A DNA stretch of 64,000 nucleotides from Rhizobiales bacterium 65-79 (GTDB lineage Bacteria; Pseudomonadota; Alphaproteobacteria; Rhizobiales; Rhizobiaceae), in assembly GCA_001896885.1 (NCBI GenBank), contig MKRJ01000013.1, positions 186,001 to 250,000 of the forward strand, read 5' to 3'. A program made the position numbers and the translations under genes. Positions 44,290 through 51,908 of the stretch are shown here, piece after piece. Within the stretch, counting starts at the first letter, position 1; every line of letters starts with the position of its first letter. The notes below the pieces were generated by a model, which was not told where the DNA came from, did no database searches, and saw only the letters and a program-made list of their open reading frames with translations.

Positions 44290-45465
44290 ATGACCAGTTC
44301 CAAGATCGCCCCCTTCACCTTCAACACCACGCCTTCGGTTGTTTTCGAGCCCGGCTCGTCGAAACGTCTCGGCGGGATCGCCGGCCGGCGGCTCGGGGGA
44401 CGCGTCCTGTTCGTCACCGATCCCGGCCTGCGCCGGCTCGGCCTCTGCGACGCGGCCATCGCGTCGCTGGAGGGGGAAGGCGTCGCCGTCACAATCTTCG
44501 ACGCCGTCGAGGCGGATCCCTCGCGCGCCACGCTAATGAAGGCGGTGGAGGTCGGCCGCGCGGCGCGGATCGGCGGAGTGGTCGGGTTCGGGGGCGGCTC
44601 CTCGCTCGATATCGCCAAGCTCTCGGCGCTGCTTTGCGGATCGGACGAGGATCTCGACGCGGCATGGGGCGTCGGCAACGCCAGGGGCCCGCGCCTGCCG
44701 CTGGTTCTGGTGCCGACGACCGCCGGTACCGGCTCGGAAGTGACGCCGGTGTCGATCATCACGGTCGGCGAGGAGGAAAAGCGCGGCGTGTCTTCGCCCG
44801 TCATCCTGCCGGATATAGCGCTTCTCGACGCCGAACTGACGCTCGGCCTGCCGCCGGCGATCACCGCCGCCACCGGCATCGACGCCATGGTCCATGCGAT
44901 CGAGGCCTACGCTTCGAAGAGCGCCAACAACAATCCGCTCTCGCGGATGCTGGCGCGCCAGGCGCTGAGGTTGCTGGGCGCAAATATAGAAACGGCCGTG
45001 TCGAAGGGCGGCGACATCGCGGCGCGGGGCGCCATGCTGCTCGGCTCGATGCTGGCCGGCCAGGCCTTCGCCAATTCGCCGGTGGCCGCCGTGCATGCGC
45101 TGGCCTATCCCATCGGCGGCACGTTCCATGTCCCGCACGGGCTTTCCAACGCGCTGGTCCTGCCGCACGTATTGCGCTTCAACGCGCCGGATGCCGCGCA
45201 TCTCTATGCCGAGATCGCCGCCGACGCATTCCCGTCGCTGGAAAGGGAGGAGGGCGCGCAGGGACGCTGCGCCGCCTTCATCGAGGAACTGGCCGGCCTG
45301 TCGAAGCGCGTCGGGCTGCAATGCCGCCTGCGCGAGGTCGGCATCGGCCAGCAGCATCTCGGCAAGATGGCTTCCGACGCCATGAAGCAGACGCGGCTTC
45401 TGGTCAACAACCCGCGCGAAGTCGCCGAGGCCGACGCGCTGGCGATCTACCGGGCGGCGTGGTGA
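44290..45465 (+). CDS. Iron-containing alcohol dehydrogenase
   Basis: A 391-residue group-III alcohol dehydrogenase. It shows the NAD-binding GFGGGSSLDIAK, TTAGTGSEVTPV and metal-ligand segments GIDAMVHAIEAY and GGTFHVPHGLSNAL. The substrate is open: aldehydes, butanol or maleylacetate-like compounds in other members. Divergent from the nucleoside operon, 131 bp apart. Confidence 0.9.
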   Translation: MTSSKIAPFTFNTTPSVVFEPGSSKRLGGIAGRRLGGRVLFVTDPGLRRLGLCDAAIASLEGEGVAVTIFDAVEADPSRATLMKAVEVGRAARIGGVVGFGGGSSLDIAKLSALLCGSDEDLDAAWGVGNARGPRLPLVLVPTTAGTGSEVTPVSIITVGEEEKRGVSSPVILPDIALLDAELTLGLPPAITAATGIDAMVHAIEAYASKSANNNPLSRMLARQALRLLGANIETAVSKGGDIAARGAMLLGSMLAGQAFANSPVAAVHALAYPIGGTFHVPHGLSNALVLPHVLRFNAPDAAHLYAEIAADAFPSLEREEGAQGRCAAFIEELAGLSKRVGLQCRLREVGIGQQHLGKMASDAMKQTRLLVNNPREVAEADALAIYRAAW

Positions 45466-45577
45466 GCGGCGCCGGTCGTTCGCTTCCCCTCGAGGGGGCC
45501 GGACAGGGATGGGGCAGGAAACCGTCCATCTCCGTCGCGAATTCATGCGCGGTCGCTCTGCCTCGAGGGGGAGGGGA

Positions 45578-46012
45578 ATGAACCGTCCCGCGCCCTCCAG
45601 CCGCTCCGCCTACCGTGCGTTCCGGACGATCGCGACCCGCTGGATGGACAACGATATCTACGGCCACATGAACAACGTGGTGCATTATTCGCTGTTCGAT
45701 ACGGCGGTGAACGGCTGGCTGATCGAGGCCGGCGTACTCGATATCCATGGCGGCGGGCGGATCGGGCTCGTGGTGGAGACCGGCTGCAGGTATTTCTCGG
45801 AAATGGCCTTTCCCGATGCCGTCACTGCAGGCCTACGCGTCGGCCGGCTCGGCACTTCGTCGGTGCGTTACGAGGTCGGCCTGTTCCGCAACGAGGATGA
45901 TCTTGCTGCGGCGGAAGGCTTCTTCGTTCATGTCTATGTCGATCGGAAGACGCGCCGGCCCGTGCCGCTCGACGTGCGGCTTCGCCAGGCTCTCGAGGGA
46001 ATAAGCGGATGA
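45578..46012 (+). CDS. 4-hydroxybenzoyl-CoA thioesterase family (hot-dog) protein
   Basis: A 144-residue hot-dog fold thioesterase with the active-site segment RWMDNDIYGHMNNVVHY, where the Asp and the HxNN motif are catalytic or binding residues. ATG 45578 follows GAGGGGGAGGGG and is preferred to an upstream GTG/TTG-type extension (45509). It overlaps the slyX gene by 4 bp. Confidence 0.88.
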   Translation: MNRPAPSSRSAYRAFRTIATRWMDNDIYGHMNNVVHYSLFDTAVNGWLIEAGVLDIHGGGRIGLVVETGCRYFSEMAFPDAVTAGLRVGRLGTSSVRYEVGLFRNEDDLAAAEGFFVHVYVDRKTRRPVPLDVRLRQALEGISG

Positions 46013-46221
46013 GTTCGGCGGATGACGACAGGCTGACCCGGCTCGAGACGCTGGCGGCCGAACAGGAGAGGACGATCGGCGAGCTTTCGGCGGAAATCGC
46101 CGAACAGTGGAAGACGATCGAACGGATGTGCAAGAAGCTCGATACGCTGACGGAGCGCTTTCTCGAACTGGAGGAGCAGGCGCGGCCGGAGACGCCAGTG
46201 ACGAAACCGCCGCATTGGTAG
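46009..46221 (+). CDS. slyX: SlyX family protein
   Basis: A 70-residue protein predicted to be almost all coiled coil (LTRLETLAAEQERTIGELSA and on), ending in the SlyX-typical PPHW. Function is unknown. Start overlaps the thioesterase stop (ATGA). Confidence 0.88.
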   Translation: MSSADDDRLTRLETLAAEQERTIGELSAEIAEQWKTIERMCKKLDTLTERFLELEEQARPETPVTKPPHW

Positions 46222-46236
46222 GTCCGGCCAAAGGAA

Positions 46237-46271
46237 AGGGCCGCCGTATTTCCGTCCGGCGGCCTCTCTTT
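46237..46271. terminator. Bidirectional terminator between slyX and binding-protein gene
   Basis: GGCCGCCG and CGGCGGCC form an 8-bp stem with a 10-base loop, flanked by TCTCTTT on the right and by AAAGGAAAG on the left, so it can serve both convergent genes. Confidence 0.75.
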
Positions 46272-46287
46272 GGAAATCGGGACCGGC

Positions 46288-47280
46288 TCAGTACGGGCAG
46301 GCATTGTCCGACGTATAGTCGTGGACCTTGACCTTGCCCGAGATGATGTCCGCCTTGGCCTGCTCGACCGCCTTCTGCATTTCCGGCGTGACCAGCGACT
46401 TGTTGTTGTCGTCCATCGCGTAGCCGACGCCATCCTCCGCGAGGCCGAGATGCTCGGGACCGAAGGTGAACTTGCCGTTCTTCGCATCCATGAAGGCGTT
46501 ATAGACCGCGACGTCGACATGCTTGACCATCGAGGTCAGCACATGGCCGGGCTGCAGGCCGTTCTGGTTGGAATCGACGCCGATGCCGAGCTTGCCCGCA
46601 TCCGCCGCCGCCTGCAGGACACCGACGCCGGTGCCGCCGGCCGCCGCGTAGATCACGTCGGCGCCCTGGTCCATCTGCGACTTGGCGATCTCGCCGCCCT
46701 TGGTCGGATCGTTCCATGCGGACGGGGTATCGCCCGTCATGTTCTGGATCACCTTGGCGTCCGCCTTGGTCGCCTTGACGCCGCCGACATAGCCGCAGCC
46801 GAACTTGCGGATCAGCGGCACGTCCATGCCCCCGATGAAGCCGACCGTGCCGGTCTTCGATGCGAGCGCCGCCATGACGCCGACCAGATAGGAGCCTTCG
46901 TTCTCCTTGAACACGACCGAACGGACGTTCGGCAGGTCGACGACGTCGTCGACGATGACGAACTGCGTCTTCGGATATTCCGGCGCCACCTTCTTCATCG
47001 CCGCCTCGAAGGAGAAACTCATGGCGATGATCGGGCTGTTGCCGTCTTGGGCGAACTTCTCCAGCGCCTGCTCGCGCTGGGTGTCGTTGGAGATCTCGAA
47101 ATCGCGATAGGCGATGCCGGTTTCCTTCTTGAACTTCTCGGCGCCGTGATAGGCGGCCTCGTTGAAGGATTTGTCGAACTTGCCTCCCATGTCGTAGATG
47201 ACAGCCGGCTTGATGTCGGCGGCGAAGGCCGGAAGGGTCATTGCGGTTGCGGCGATAAGGCCGAGAACTAAACGCTTCAT
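46288..47280 (-). CDS. BMP family nucleoside ABC transporter substrate-binding protein
   Basis: A 330-residue periplasmic protein with signal peptide MKRLVLGLIAATAMTLPAFA and no lipobox Cys. The BMP/PnrA domain shows VIYDMGGKFDKSFNEAAYHG and, later, ADVIYAAAGGTGVGVLQAA. It is the expected partner of the permeases and ATPase at 40520-44158, from which it is separated by three plus-strand genes. ATG 47280 is chosen by the signal peptide. Confidence 0.92.
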   Translation of the reverse strand: MKRLVLGLIAATAMTLPAFAADIKPAVIYDMGGKFDKSFNEAAYHGAEKFKKETGIAYRDFEISNDTQREQALEKFAQDGNSPIIAMSFSFEAAMKKVAPEYPKTQFVIVDDVVDLPNVRSVVFKENEGSYLVGVMAALASKTGTVGFIGGMDVPLIRKFGCGYVGGVKATKADAKVIQNMTGDTPSAWNDPTKGGEIAKSQMDQGADVIYAAAGGTGVGVLQAAADAGKLGIGVDSNQNGLQPGHVLTSMVKHVDVAVYNAFMDAKNGKFTFGPEHLGLAEDGVGYAMDDNNKSLVTPEMQKAVEQAKADIISGKVKVHDYTSDNACPY

Positions 47281-47496
47281 GTGATCCACACCCTGTCGGT
47301 TTGTCTTTTCCAATATGGTTACGCGCTGACGCTCGTTCCCGGCATCGGCGCGATCCTGGCAGGGATTGTCGCCCCCGCTCGGGCCGCACTCTTGCATGGC
47401 GCAAGACAAATTACACGTGGATTTTTTGACCTTTTGGAAAACGGCTTCCTTCAGCCGGAAGTAAGGCCGCTGCACCGGCCGGGGTTCATGACCGCC

Positions 47497-47814
47497 CTAA
47501 TCGGCGGCGAAGTCGCGCCGGCGTTCCGGCCGATGCCCGATGGCGTAGAGGGCGAGCGCCAGGACGGCGAAGACGAGCGGGCCCGGCGCGGCGAGCAGAT
47601 GGACCACGATCGTGTCCCACAGGAAAGGCCAGCTCCTTTCCGCCGCCCTATGTGCATTTTCGAGCATCCCGGGCGCCGCCGCCTTCAGGGTGTCGCCGAG
47701 CGGCGTAAGGACGAGCCTCGACACTGCCACCGAACGCGTGGCGTCGAGAACCGACAGGATCACCGCGACCGCAAGCGAGATCGTGGCCAGAAGGCGAAAG
47801 AGAAATCGCACCAT
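47497..47814 (-). CDS. Hypothetical membrane protein
   Basis: About 105 residues from ATG 47814 with two hydrophobic segments (FLFRLLATISLAVAVILS near the start; APGPLVFAVLALALYAIG near the end) around a soluble middle rich in charged residues. I do not recognise a function. The frame is open up to 47901. It lies between the binding protein and the tRNA. Confidence 0.6.
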   Translation of the reverse strand: MVRFLFRLLATISLAVAVILSVLDATRSVAVSRLVLTPLGDTLKAAAPGMLENAHRAAERSWPFLWDTIVVHLLAAPGPLVFAVLALALYAIGHRPERRRDFAAD

Positions 47815-48079
47815 CCGGGCAGGGTACATGCCGCGCCATTGCCGGGCAACCGGCCCGGCGGGCAACAGGGCATCGGACTGGTCCTCGGCCGCGAGAGCCA
47901 TCGTTCAGCCCGTGGCCGAAGGCATGGCCACCCGTTCACGACCACGCCGTCTCCCCGGATTTTCAGGGAAGGCGGCGCGCGTCAATAGGTGCACGCGTGG
48001 CGCTTGGCATTCCGTTCCGGATCGACTAGATGAGCCGGGTCGAGAATCCAGCGAGGTAAGACGGCGGGATTTTCGCTTC

Positions 48080-48169
48080 GGAGAGGTGGCCGAGTGGTCG
48101 AAGGCGCACGCCTGGAACGCGTGTATACGGGAAACCGTATCAAGGGTTCGAATCCCTTTCTCTCCGCCA
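48080..48169 (+). tRNA. tRNA-Ser(GGA)
   Basis: A 90-nt serine tRNA with encoded CCA. Acceptor GGAGAGG/TCTCTCC, anticodon stem CACGC/GCGTG with loop CTGGAAC (anticodon GGA), a long variable arm (TATACGG-gaaa-CCGTAT) and T-arm AAGGG-TTCGAAT-CCCTT. Confidence 0.97.
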
Positions 48170-48699
48170 TCCACCCTGAGCACCCAGTCTCCAGGTTCGC
48201 TGCTTCCGTGTAAGCTGGCGTTATGTCGGCGCTATTCCCGTTCCAATCCGTTTGTGCTGCCTGCAAATCCGTCCGTTTTGCGTCGTCTTTGAGCGCATTG
48301 TGCGGCGCGTCTCCGGCTGCCGGATGGCCGGTGAGTTTCGATTGGATGCCAATTTTGGACCTTTCGCATTTTGTGCCAAATAACCGGCAAAAACGACGCA
48401 AATTTCGGCTTTTGGAGAGAGTAACGCCCTGTTTCAGTGACTTATGATATTCGACGGAATGTGCATGACAGGGCCTCGAATGCGCACAACAGGACGCTGT
48501 TTCGGCAATGAGAGGCAGCTTTCATCGTTCGAGCAGGCACGACTTTCGGCGCTTCCCTAACTCGTTGATGTGATTGGCATATCGTGGCTGATGGCTAAAA
48601 ATGCTCGCGAGGCCGATCAGCCTGGGGCTGGAGCAGCGGGTGTTCTGACGAACGCGATTCCCGCTGCCGTTTGTATATCAGTTAGCGCCGAGCTAGGTT
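48170..48699. other. 530-bp intergenic region after tRNA-Ser
   Basis: No credible gene on either strand; less GC-rich than its surroundings. Apart from one RIME-like repeat near the right end I see no promoter, terminator or second tRNA fragment. It marks the change from conserved genes to the catabolic locus. Confidence 0.6.
48627..48667. repeat. RIME-like palindromic intergenic element, copy 2
   Basis: GCAGCGGG and CCCGCTGC arms enclose GTTC-tgac-GAAC. It matches the reverse complement of the copy at 33970-34010 with 4 mismatches in 35 core bases, and both copies also share GCTGGA at the same end. Confidence 0.7.
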
Positions 48700-49476
48700 C
48701 TACTTCCACGTGGGAACGATACGTTCCAATCGCTTACGATCAATGGGCCCGACTATGGGCTCGTAGGATTTGGCGAGATGGTACCGGGACAGTTCCGCCG
48801 CCCTTTCCGCGTCGCCCGCCTCGATGGCGTCGAGGATCAGGCGGTGCACGGCGAGCGTGTCGCTGCGGGCCTTGTCGAGAGGTCGTCTGGATTGCCAGGT
48901 GGCGATGGAATTGAATTGGTGAAGGGCGTCGACCACCAGAGCGAAGAGCGGATTGCCACCGGCTTCCGCGATGCGGCGGTGAAACAGCACGTCGCACTGG
49001 AACTGCTCCTCGAGCGTCGCCGTCGTTTCCATCCGGTGGTAGGCCTCCCGTATTGCCGACACGGCCTCCTTCGAGGCACTGGCGGCGAAACCGGCGGCGG
49101 CGCTTTCCACCACCATGCGGAACTGGATCACATCGGCCAGGGACAAGCGCTCGGCGTGGAAAAGCGAACTCACTACCGAGGTGACACTGGCGCCGGGGTC
49201 GGCGCGGACGATCGGGCCGCCGGGATCACCGTGCCTCACTTCGATCAGGCCACGGCTCTGGAGCACCCTCAACGCTTCACGGATGGTGGCGCGGCTGACG
49301 CCGAACTGCACGATGAGATCGCGCTCCGAGGGTAGTCTTTCCTCTTTCTTGAGTTCTCGACGAAGGATCGCCCGCTCGATCTGGTCGACGACGTCTTCGT
49401 AGGCGCGCCGCTTCACCGTCTTGTGAAAAACGGTGCCGCTGCCAGGATCCCCCTTCGCGCGGGTCTTATCGTCCAA
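48700..49476 (-). CDS. GntR family (FadR subfamily) transcriptional regulator
   Basis: A 258-residue regulator: winged helix (about 25-95, LPSERDLIVQFGVSRATIRE) and all-helical FCD ligand domain (about 105-235, with VIQFRMVVESAAAGF, HRRIAEAGGNPLF and AVHRLILDAIEAGD). The start is a TTG at 49476; an in-frame GTG near residue 21 is possible. It lies 12 bp after the crotonase gene as the last gene of the ABC transporter operon, so it probably senses a metabolite of the pathway and represses it. Confidence 0.9.
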   Translation of the reverse strand: MDDKTRAKGDPGSGTVFHKTVKRRAYEDVVDQIERAILRRELKKEERLPSERDLIVQFGVSRATIREALRVLQSRGLIEVRHGDPGGPIVRADPGASVTSVVSSLFHAERLSLADVIQFRMVVESAAAGFAASASKEAVSAIREAYHRMETTATLEEQFQCDVLFHRRIAEAGGNPLFALVVDALHQFNSIATWQSRRPLDKARSDTLAVHRLILDAIEAGDAERAAELSRYHLAKSYEPIVGPIDRKRLERIVPTWK

Positions 49477-49488
49477 GAAAATATATCC

Positions 49489-50256
49489 TCAGCTTCCCGA
49501 CCAGACCGGCTCGCGACCCTCGGCGTGCGCCTTGACCGCGGCACGTCCATCCTGGGTCGCCAGCAGTTCAACAAGCGCCAGTCCCCCATGGCTTATAGCG
49601 GCGGCACGGGGCATGTCGAGCATAGCGTGATAGGCCCTCCGACCGAGCGCGATCGCGACCGGGCTCTGCCTGGCGATGGCTCGCGTCTGCGAAGCAACGG
49701 CATCCTCGAATTTGCCGGCGGGGACGGAACTTGAAATCAGGCCATAATGCAATGCCTCGTCGGCGGTGAGCAGACGTGCGTTGTAGATAAGGTCGAACAG
49801 CACCTTGCGCGGCAGGATAGGCACCGATGTTGCAAGGGCGAGCATCGGGAAGAGACCCGCCGAAAGTTCCGGCAGGCCGAAGCGTGCGCTGTCCACCGAG
49901 ATGGCGAGGTCGGCCGACGCCATCATGCTGAATCCCCCGGCGACCGCGTCGCCATTGATGGCGGCGATGAGCGGCTTCGACAGCGCGACGGCAGCCTTGT
50001 GGACGCCGGCGAAGGCTTCGGCGAAGGCGATCTGCTTCGCCGCCGCGCCATCGGCGGCACCGTCGACCTGGCCCCCTATGCAGAATTTGGATCCCGTCGC
50101 CGTCAGCACCACGACGCGGACCGCGCTATCGCGGTCGGCCTCGGCGAAGGCTGCCGCGATTCCGAGGCATATCTCGCGGTCGACCCTGTTGTCGAATTCG
50201 GGACGGTCGATGATGACCTTGAGCACACCGTCGCGTTGTTCCGTTCTCAACGGCAT
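49489..50256 (-). CDS. Enoyl-CoA hydratase/isomerase family protein (atypical crotonase)
   Basis: A 255-residue crotonase. The oxyanion-hole segment is GSKFCIGGQVDG, and the active-site helix reads INGDAVAGGFSMMASADLA. Aligned to classical hydratases, the first catalytic Glu (GGxxELA) is replaced by Ser, while the second is kept in RFGLPELSAG. It may therefore not be a plain hydratase. ATG 50256 overlaps the previous stop by one base (TGATG). It is encoded with the ICL-type lyase and the Liv transporter. Confidence 0.85.
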   Translation of the reverse strand: MPLRTEQRDGVLKVIIDRPEFDNRVDREICLGIAAAFAEADRDSAVRVVVLTATGSKFCIGGQVDGAADGAAAKQIAFAEAFAGVHKAAVALSKPLIAAINGDAVAGGFSMMASADLAISVDSARFGLPELSAGLFPMLALATSVPILPRKVLFDLIYNARLLTADEALHYGLISSSVPAGKFEDAVASQTRAIARQSPVAIALGRRAYHAMLDMPRAAAISHGGLALVELLATQDGRAAVKAHAEGREPVWSGS

Positions 50257-51152
50257 CACACGTTCTCCTTCTTGGCCTGCGGCTCGGCGTAGCGGTTTCT
50301 GAGCAGATCCCAATCGTCCGCGCCGACATGTCGGAAGGCCTCGACCACCGTCATCATGCGCTCCGGTACCGGATATTCGCCGGTCTCTTTCAAGCGGCGG
50401 TATACATCGTCCAGCGCCGCCATCACCGTCATGAAGCCGAGCGCCGGGACGATGGTGATCGCATATCCGAAACTCTCGGCCTCCTTGAGCGTTACCAGCG
50501 GGCTCTTGCCGCCATGCACCATGTTGAGGAGACACGGGCCCTTCACCAGGCCGGGAACCTTCTCGATCTCCTCGCGCGACAGCGGGCTTTCGAAGAAGGC
50601 GACGTCCGCGCCCGCGTCGAGCGCCGCGTTGCAGCGTTCGATGGCGGCGTCGAAGCCAAGCACGGTACGCGAATCGGTGCGCGCGATGATGACGAAGTCG
50701 GGGTCGAGGCGCTGTTCGACGACAGCCCCAACCTTACGCGCGAACGCGTCGACGGAGATGACCTCCTTGCCGTCGAGATGGCCGCATTTCTTCGGGAAGA
50801 CCTGGTCCTCTATGTGCAGGCCGGCGACACCTCTGCGTTGGTAAAGTTGGGCGGTACGGATGGCATTGAGTTCATTGCCGTAGCCGGTATCGGCGTCGGC
50901 GATCAGTGGAATGGAAACGCTTTCGGCCATGTTCTGGGCATTGTCGACCATCTCGCTCATGCTGAGCAGGCCGTAATCCGGCAATCCGTAGCGGGCCGCC
51001 GCTCCCGCGCCGGTCATATAGACGGCCTCGAACCCGGCGCCCTCGACCAGTTTGGCCGTCAAGCCGTCATAGGCGCCCGGCGCCACCACCATGGAGCCCT
51101 TTTTTTCGAGCAGACCCCGCAATTGGGCCGCCGCGCTTTTCCGTCTAGCCAT
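50256..51152 (-). CDS. Isocitrate lyase/PEP mutase superfamily C-C lyase
   Basis: A 298-residue TIM-barrel lyase. It has the complete active-site loop PKKCGHLDGK, metal-binding ADADTGYGN, and LHIEDQVFP, as in methylisocitrate lyase, 2,3-dimethylmalate lyase and related enzymes that cut 2-hydroxy di- or tricarboxylates to pyruvate or glyoxylate-type products. The motif separates it from the KKCGH-less paralogue at 22068. The substrate is unknown. It lies 39 bp after LivF in the transporter operon. Confidence 0.88.
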   Translation of the reverse strand: MARRKSAAAQLRGLLEKKGSMVVAPGAYDGLTAKLVEGAGFEAVYMTGAGAAARYGLPDYGLLSMSEMVDNAQNMAESVSIPLIADADTGYGNELNAIRTAQLYQRRGVAGLHIEDQVFPKKCGHLDGKEVISVDAFARKVGAVVEQRLDPDFVIIARTDSRTVLGFDAAIERCNAALDAGADVAFFESPLSREEIEKVPGLVKGPCLLNMVHGGKSPLVTLKEAESFGYAITIVPALGFMTVMAALDDVYRRLKETGEYPVPERMMTVVEAFRHVGADDWDLLRNRYAEPQAKKENV

Positions 51153-51191
51153 CCATCCATCCTTTCATGCGTATCGCGTGTCCCGGGCCGG

Positions 51192-51908
51192 CTAGATGGA
51201 ACCGCCCAGATAAGCCTTCTTCACGGTTTCGTTGGTCAGCAAATCGCGGCTGGGGCCATGAAGCGCCACCTTGCCGGTCTGGAAGACATAGGCGCTCTCT
51301 GTGTTCTCGAGCGCCAGCCGAACGTTCTGCTCCACGATCAGCATGCCCACGCCCTCGGCCATTATCCGCCGCAGCACCGCGAAGATCTCATGGAAGATCT
51401 GCGGTGCCAGGCCAAGCGAGGGTTCGTCGAGAAGCAGAAGCCTCGGACGTCCCATCAAGGCCCGACCCACGGCAACCATCTGCTGCTCGCCGCCGCTCAG
51501 GGTTCCGGTCACCTGCCGGCGTCTTTCGCGCAGGCGGGGAAAGAGCTCGTAGATCCGCTCGAGGTCCTGCCGCGTGGACGCACCCGTCCGATCGCGGCGC
51601 GAATAGCTTCCAAGTTCGAGGTTGGTCTCGACGTCCAGCGGCTTGAAGACCTTGCGCCCTTCCGGCACGTGGCTGATGCCGACGCGCGCCAGTTCGTGCG
51701 CAGACAGCCGCGTGACGTCGCGGCCCTCGAAGGTCACGCTTCCCGACCAGAGCGGCATCAGGCCGGAGATGGTGCGCAGGAAGGTGGTCTTGCCGGCGCC
51801 GTTGGCGCCGATGACGGCGACCGCCTTGCCTTCCGCGACCTTGAGATCGATTCCGTGGACCGCCTCGACCGGTCCGTAGCCGGATACGAGCTGACGTACC
51901 TCAAGCAT
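51192..51908 (-). CDS. Branched-chain amino acid-type ABC transporter ATP-binding protein LivF
   Basis: A 238-residue ATPase with Walker A GANGAGKTTFLRTISG, signature TLSGGEQQMVAVGRAL and Walker B LLLLDEPSLGLAP. It overlaps the LivM-LivG gene by 8 bp. Liv/HAAT importers also carry urea, amides and organic acids, so the substrate may not be an amino acid. Confidence 0.92.
   Translation of the reverse strand: MLEVRQLVSGYGPVEAVHGIDLKVAEGKAVAVIGANGAGKTTFLRTISGLMPLWSGSVTFEGRDVTRLSAHELARVGISHVPEGRKVFKPLDVETNLELGSYSRRDRTGASTRQDLERIYELFPRLRERRRQVTGTLSGGEQQMVAVGRALMGRPRLLLLDEPSLGLAPQIFHEIFAVLRRIMAEGVGMLIVEQNVRLALENTESAYVFQTGKVALHGPSRDLLTNETVKKAYLGGSI

Noticed and set aside
44205..44888. 227-residue Ser-rich minus-strand frame near 44.5 kb
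   Set aside because: Covers the 5' half of the iron alcohol dehydrogenase gene on the other strand; Ser/Pro-rich composition is a frame artefact.
50256..51152. Methylisocitrate lyase (prpB) of a propionate pathway
   Set aside because: The active-site loop fits, but no prpC/prpD partners are present; the specific name is not supported.
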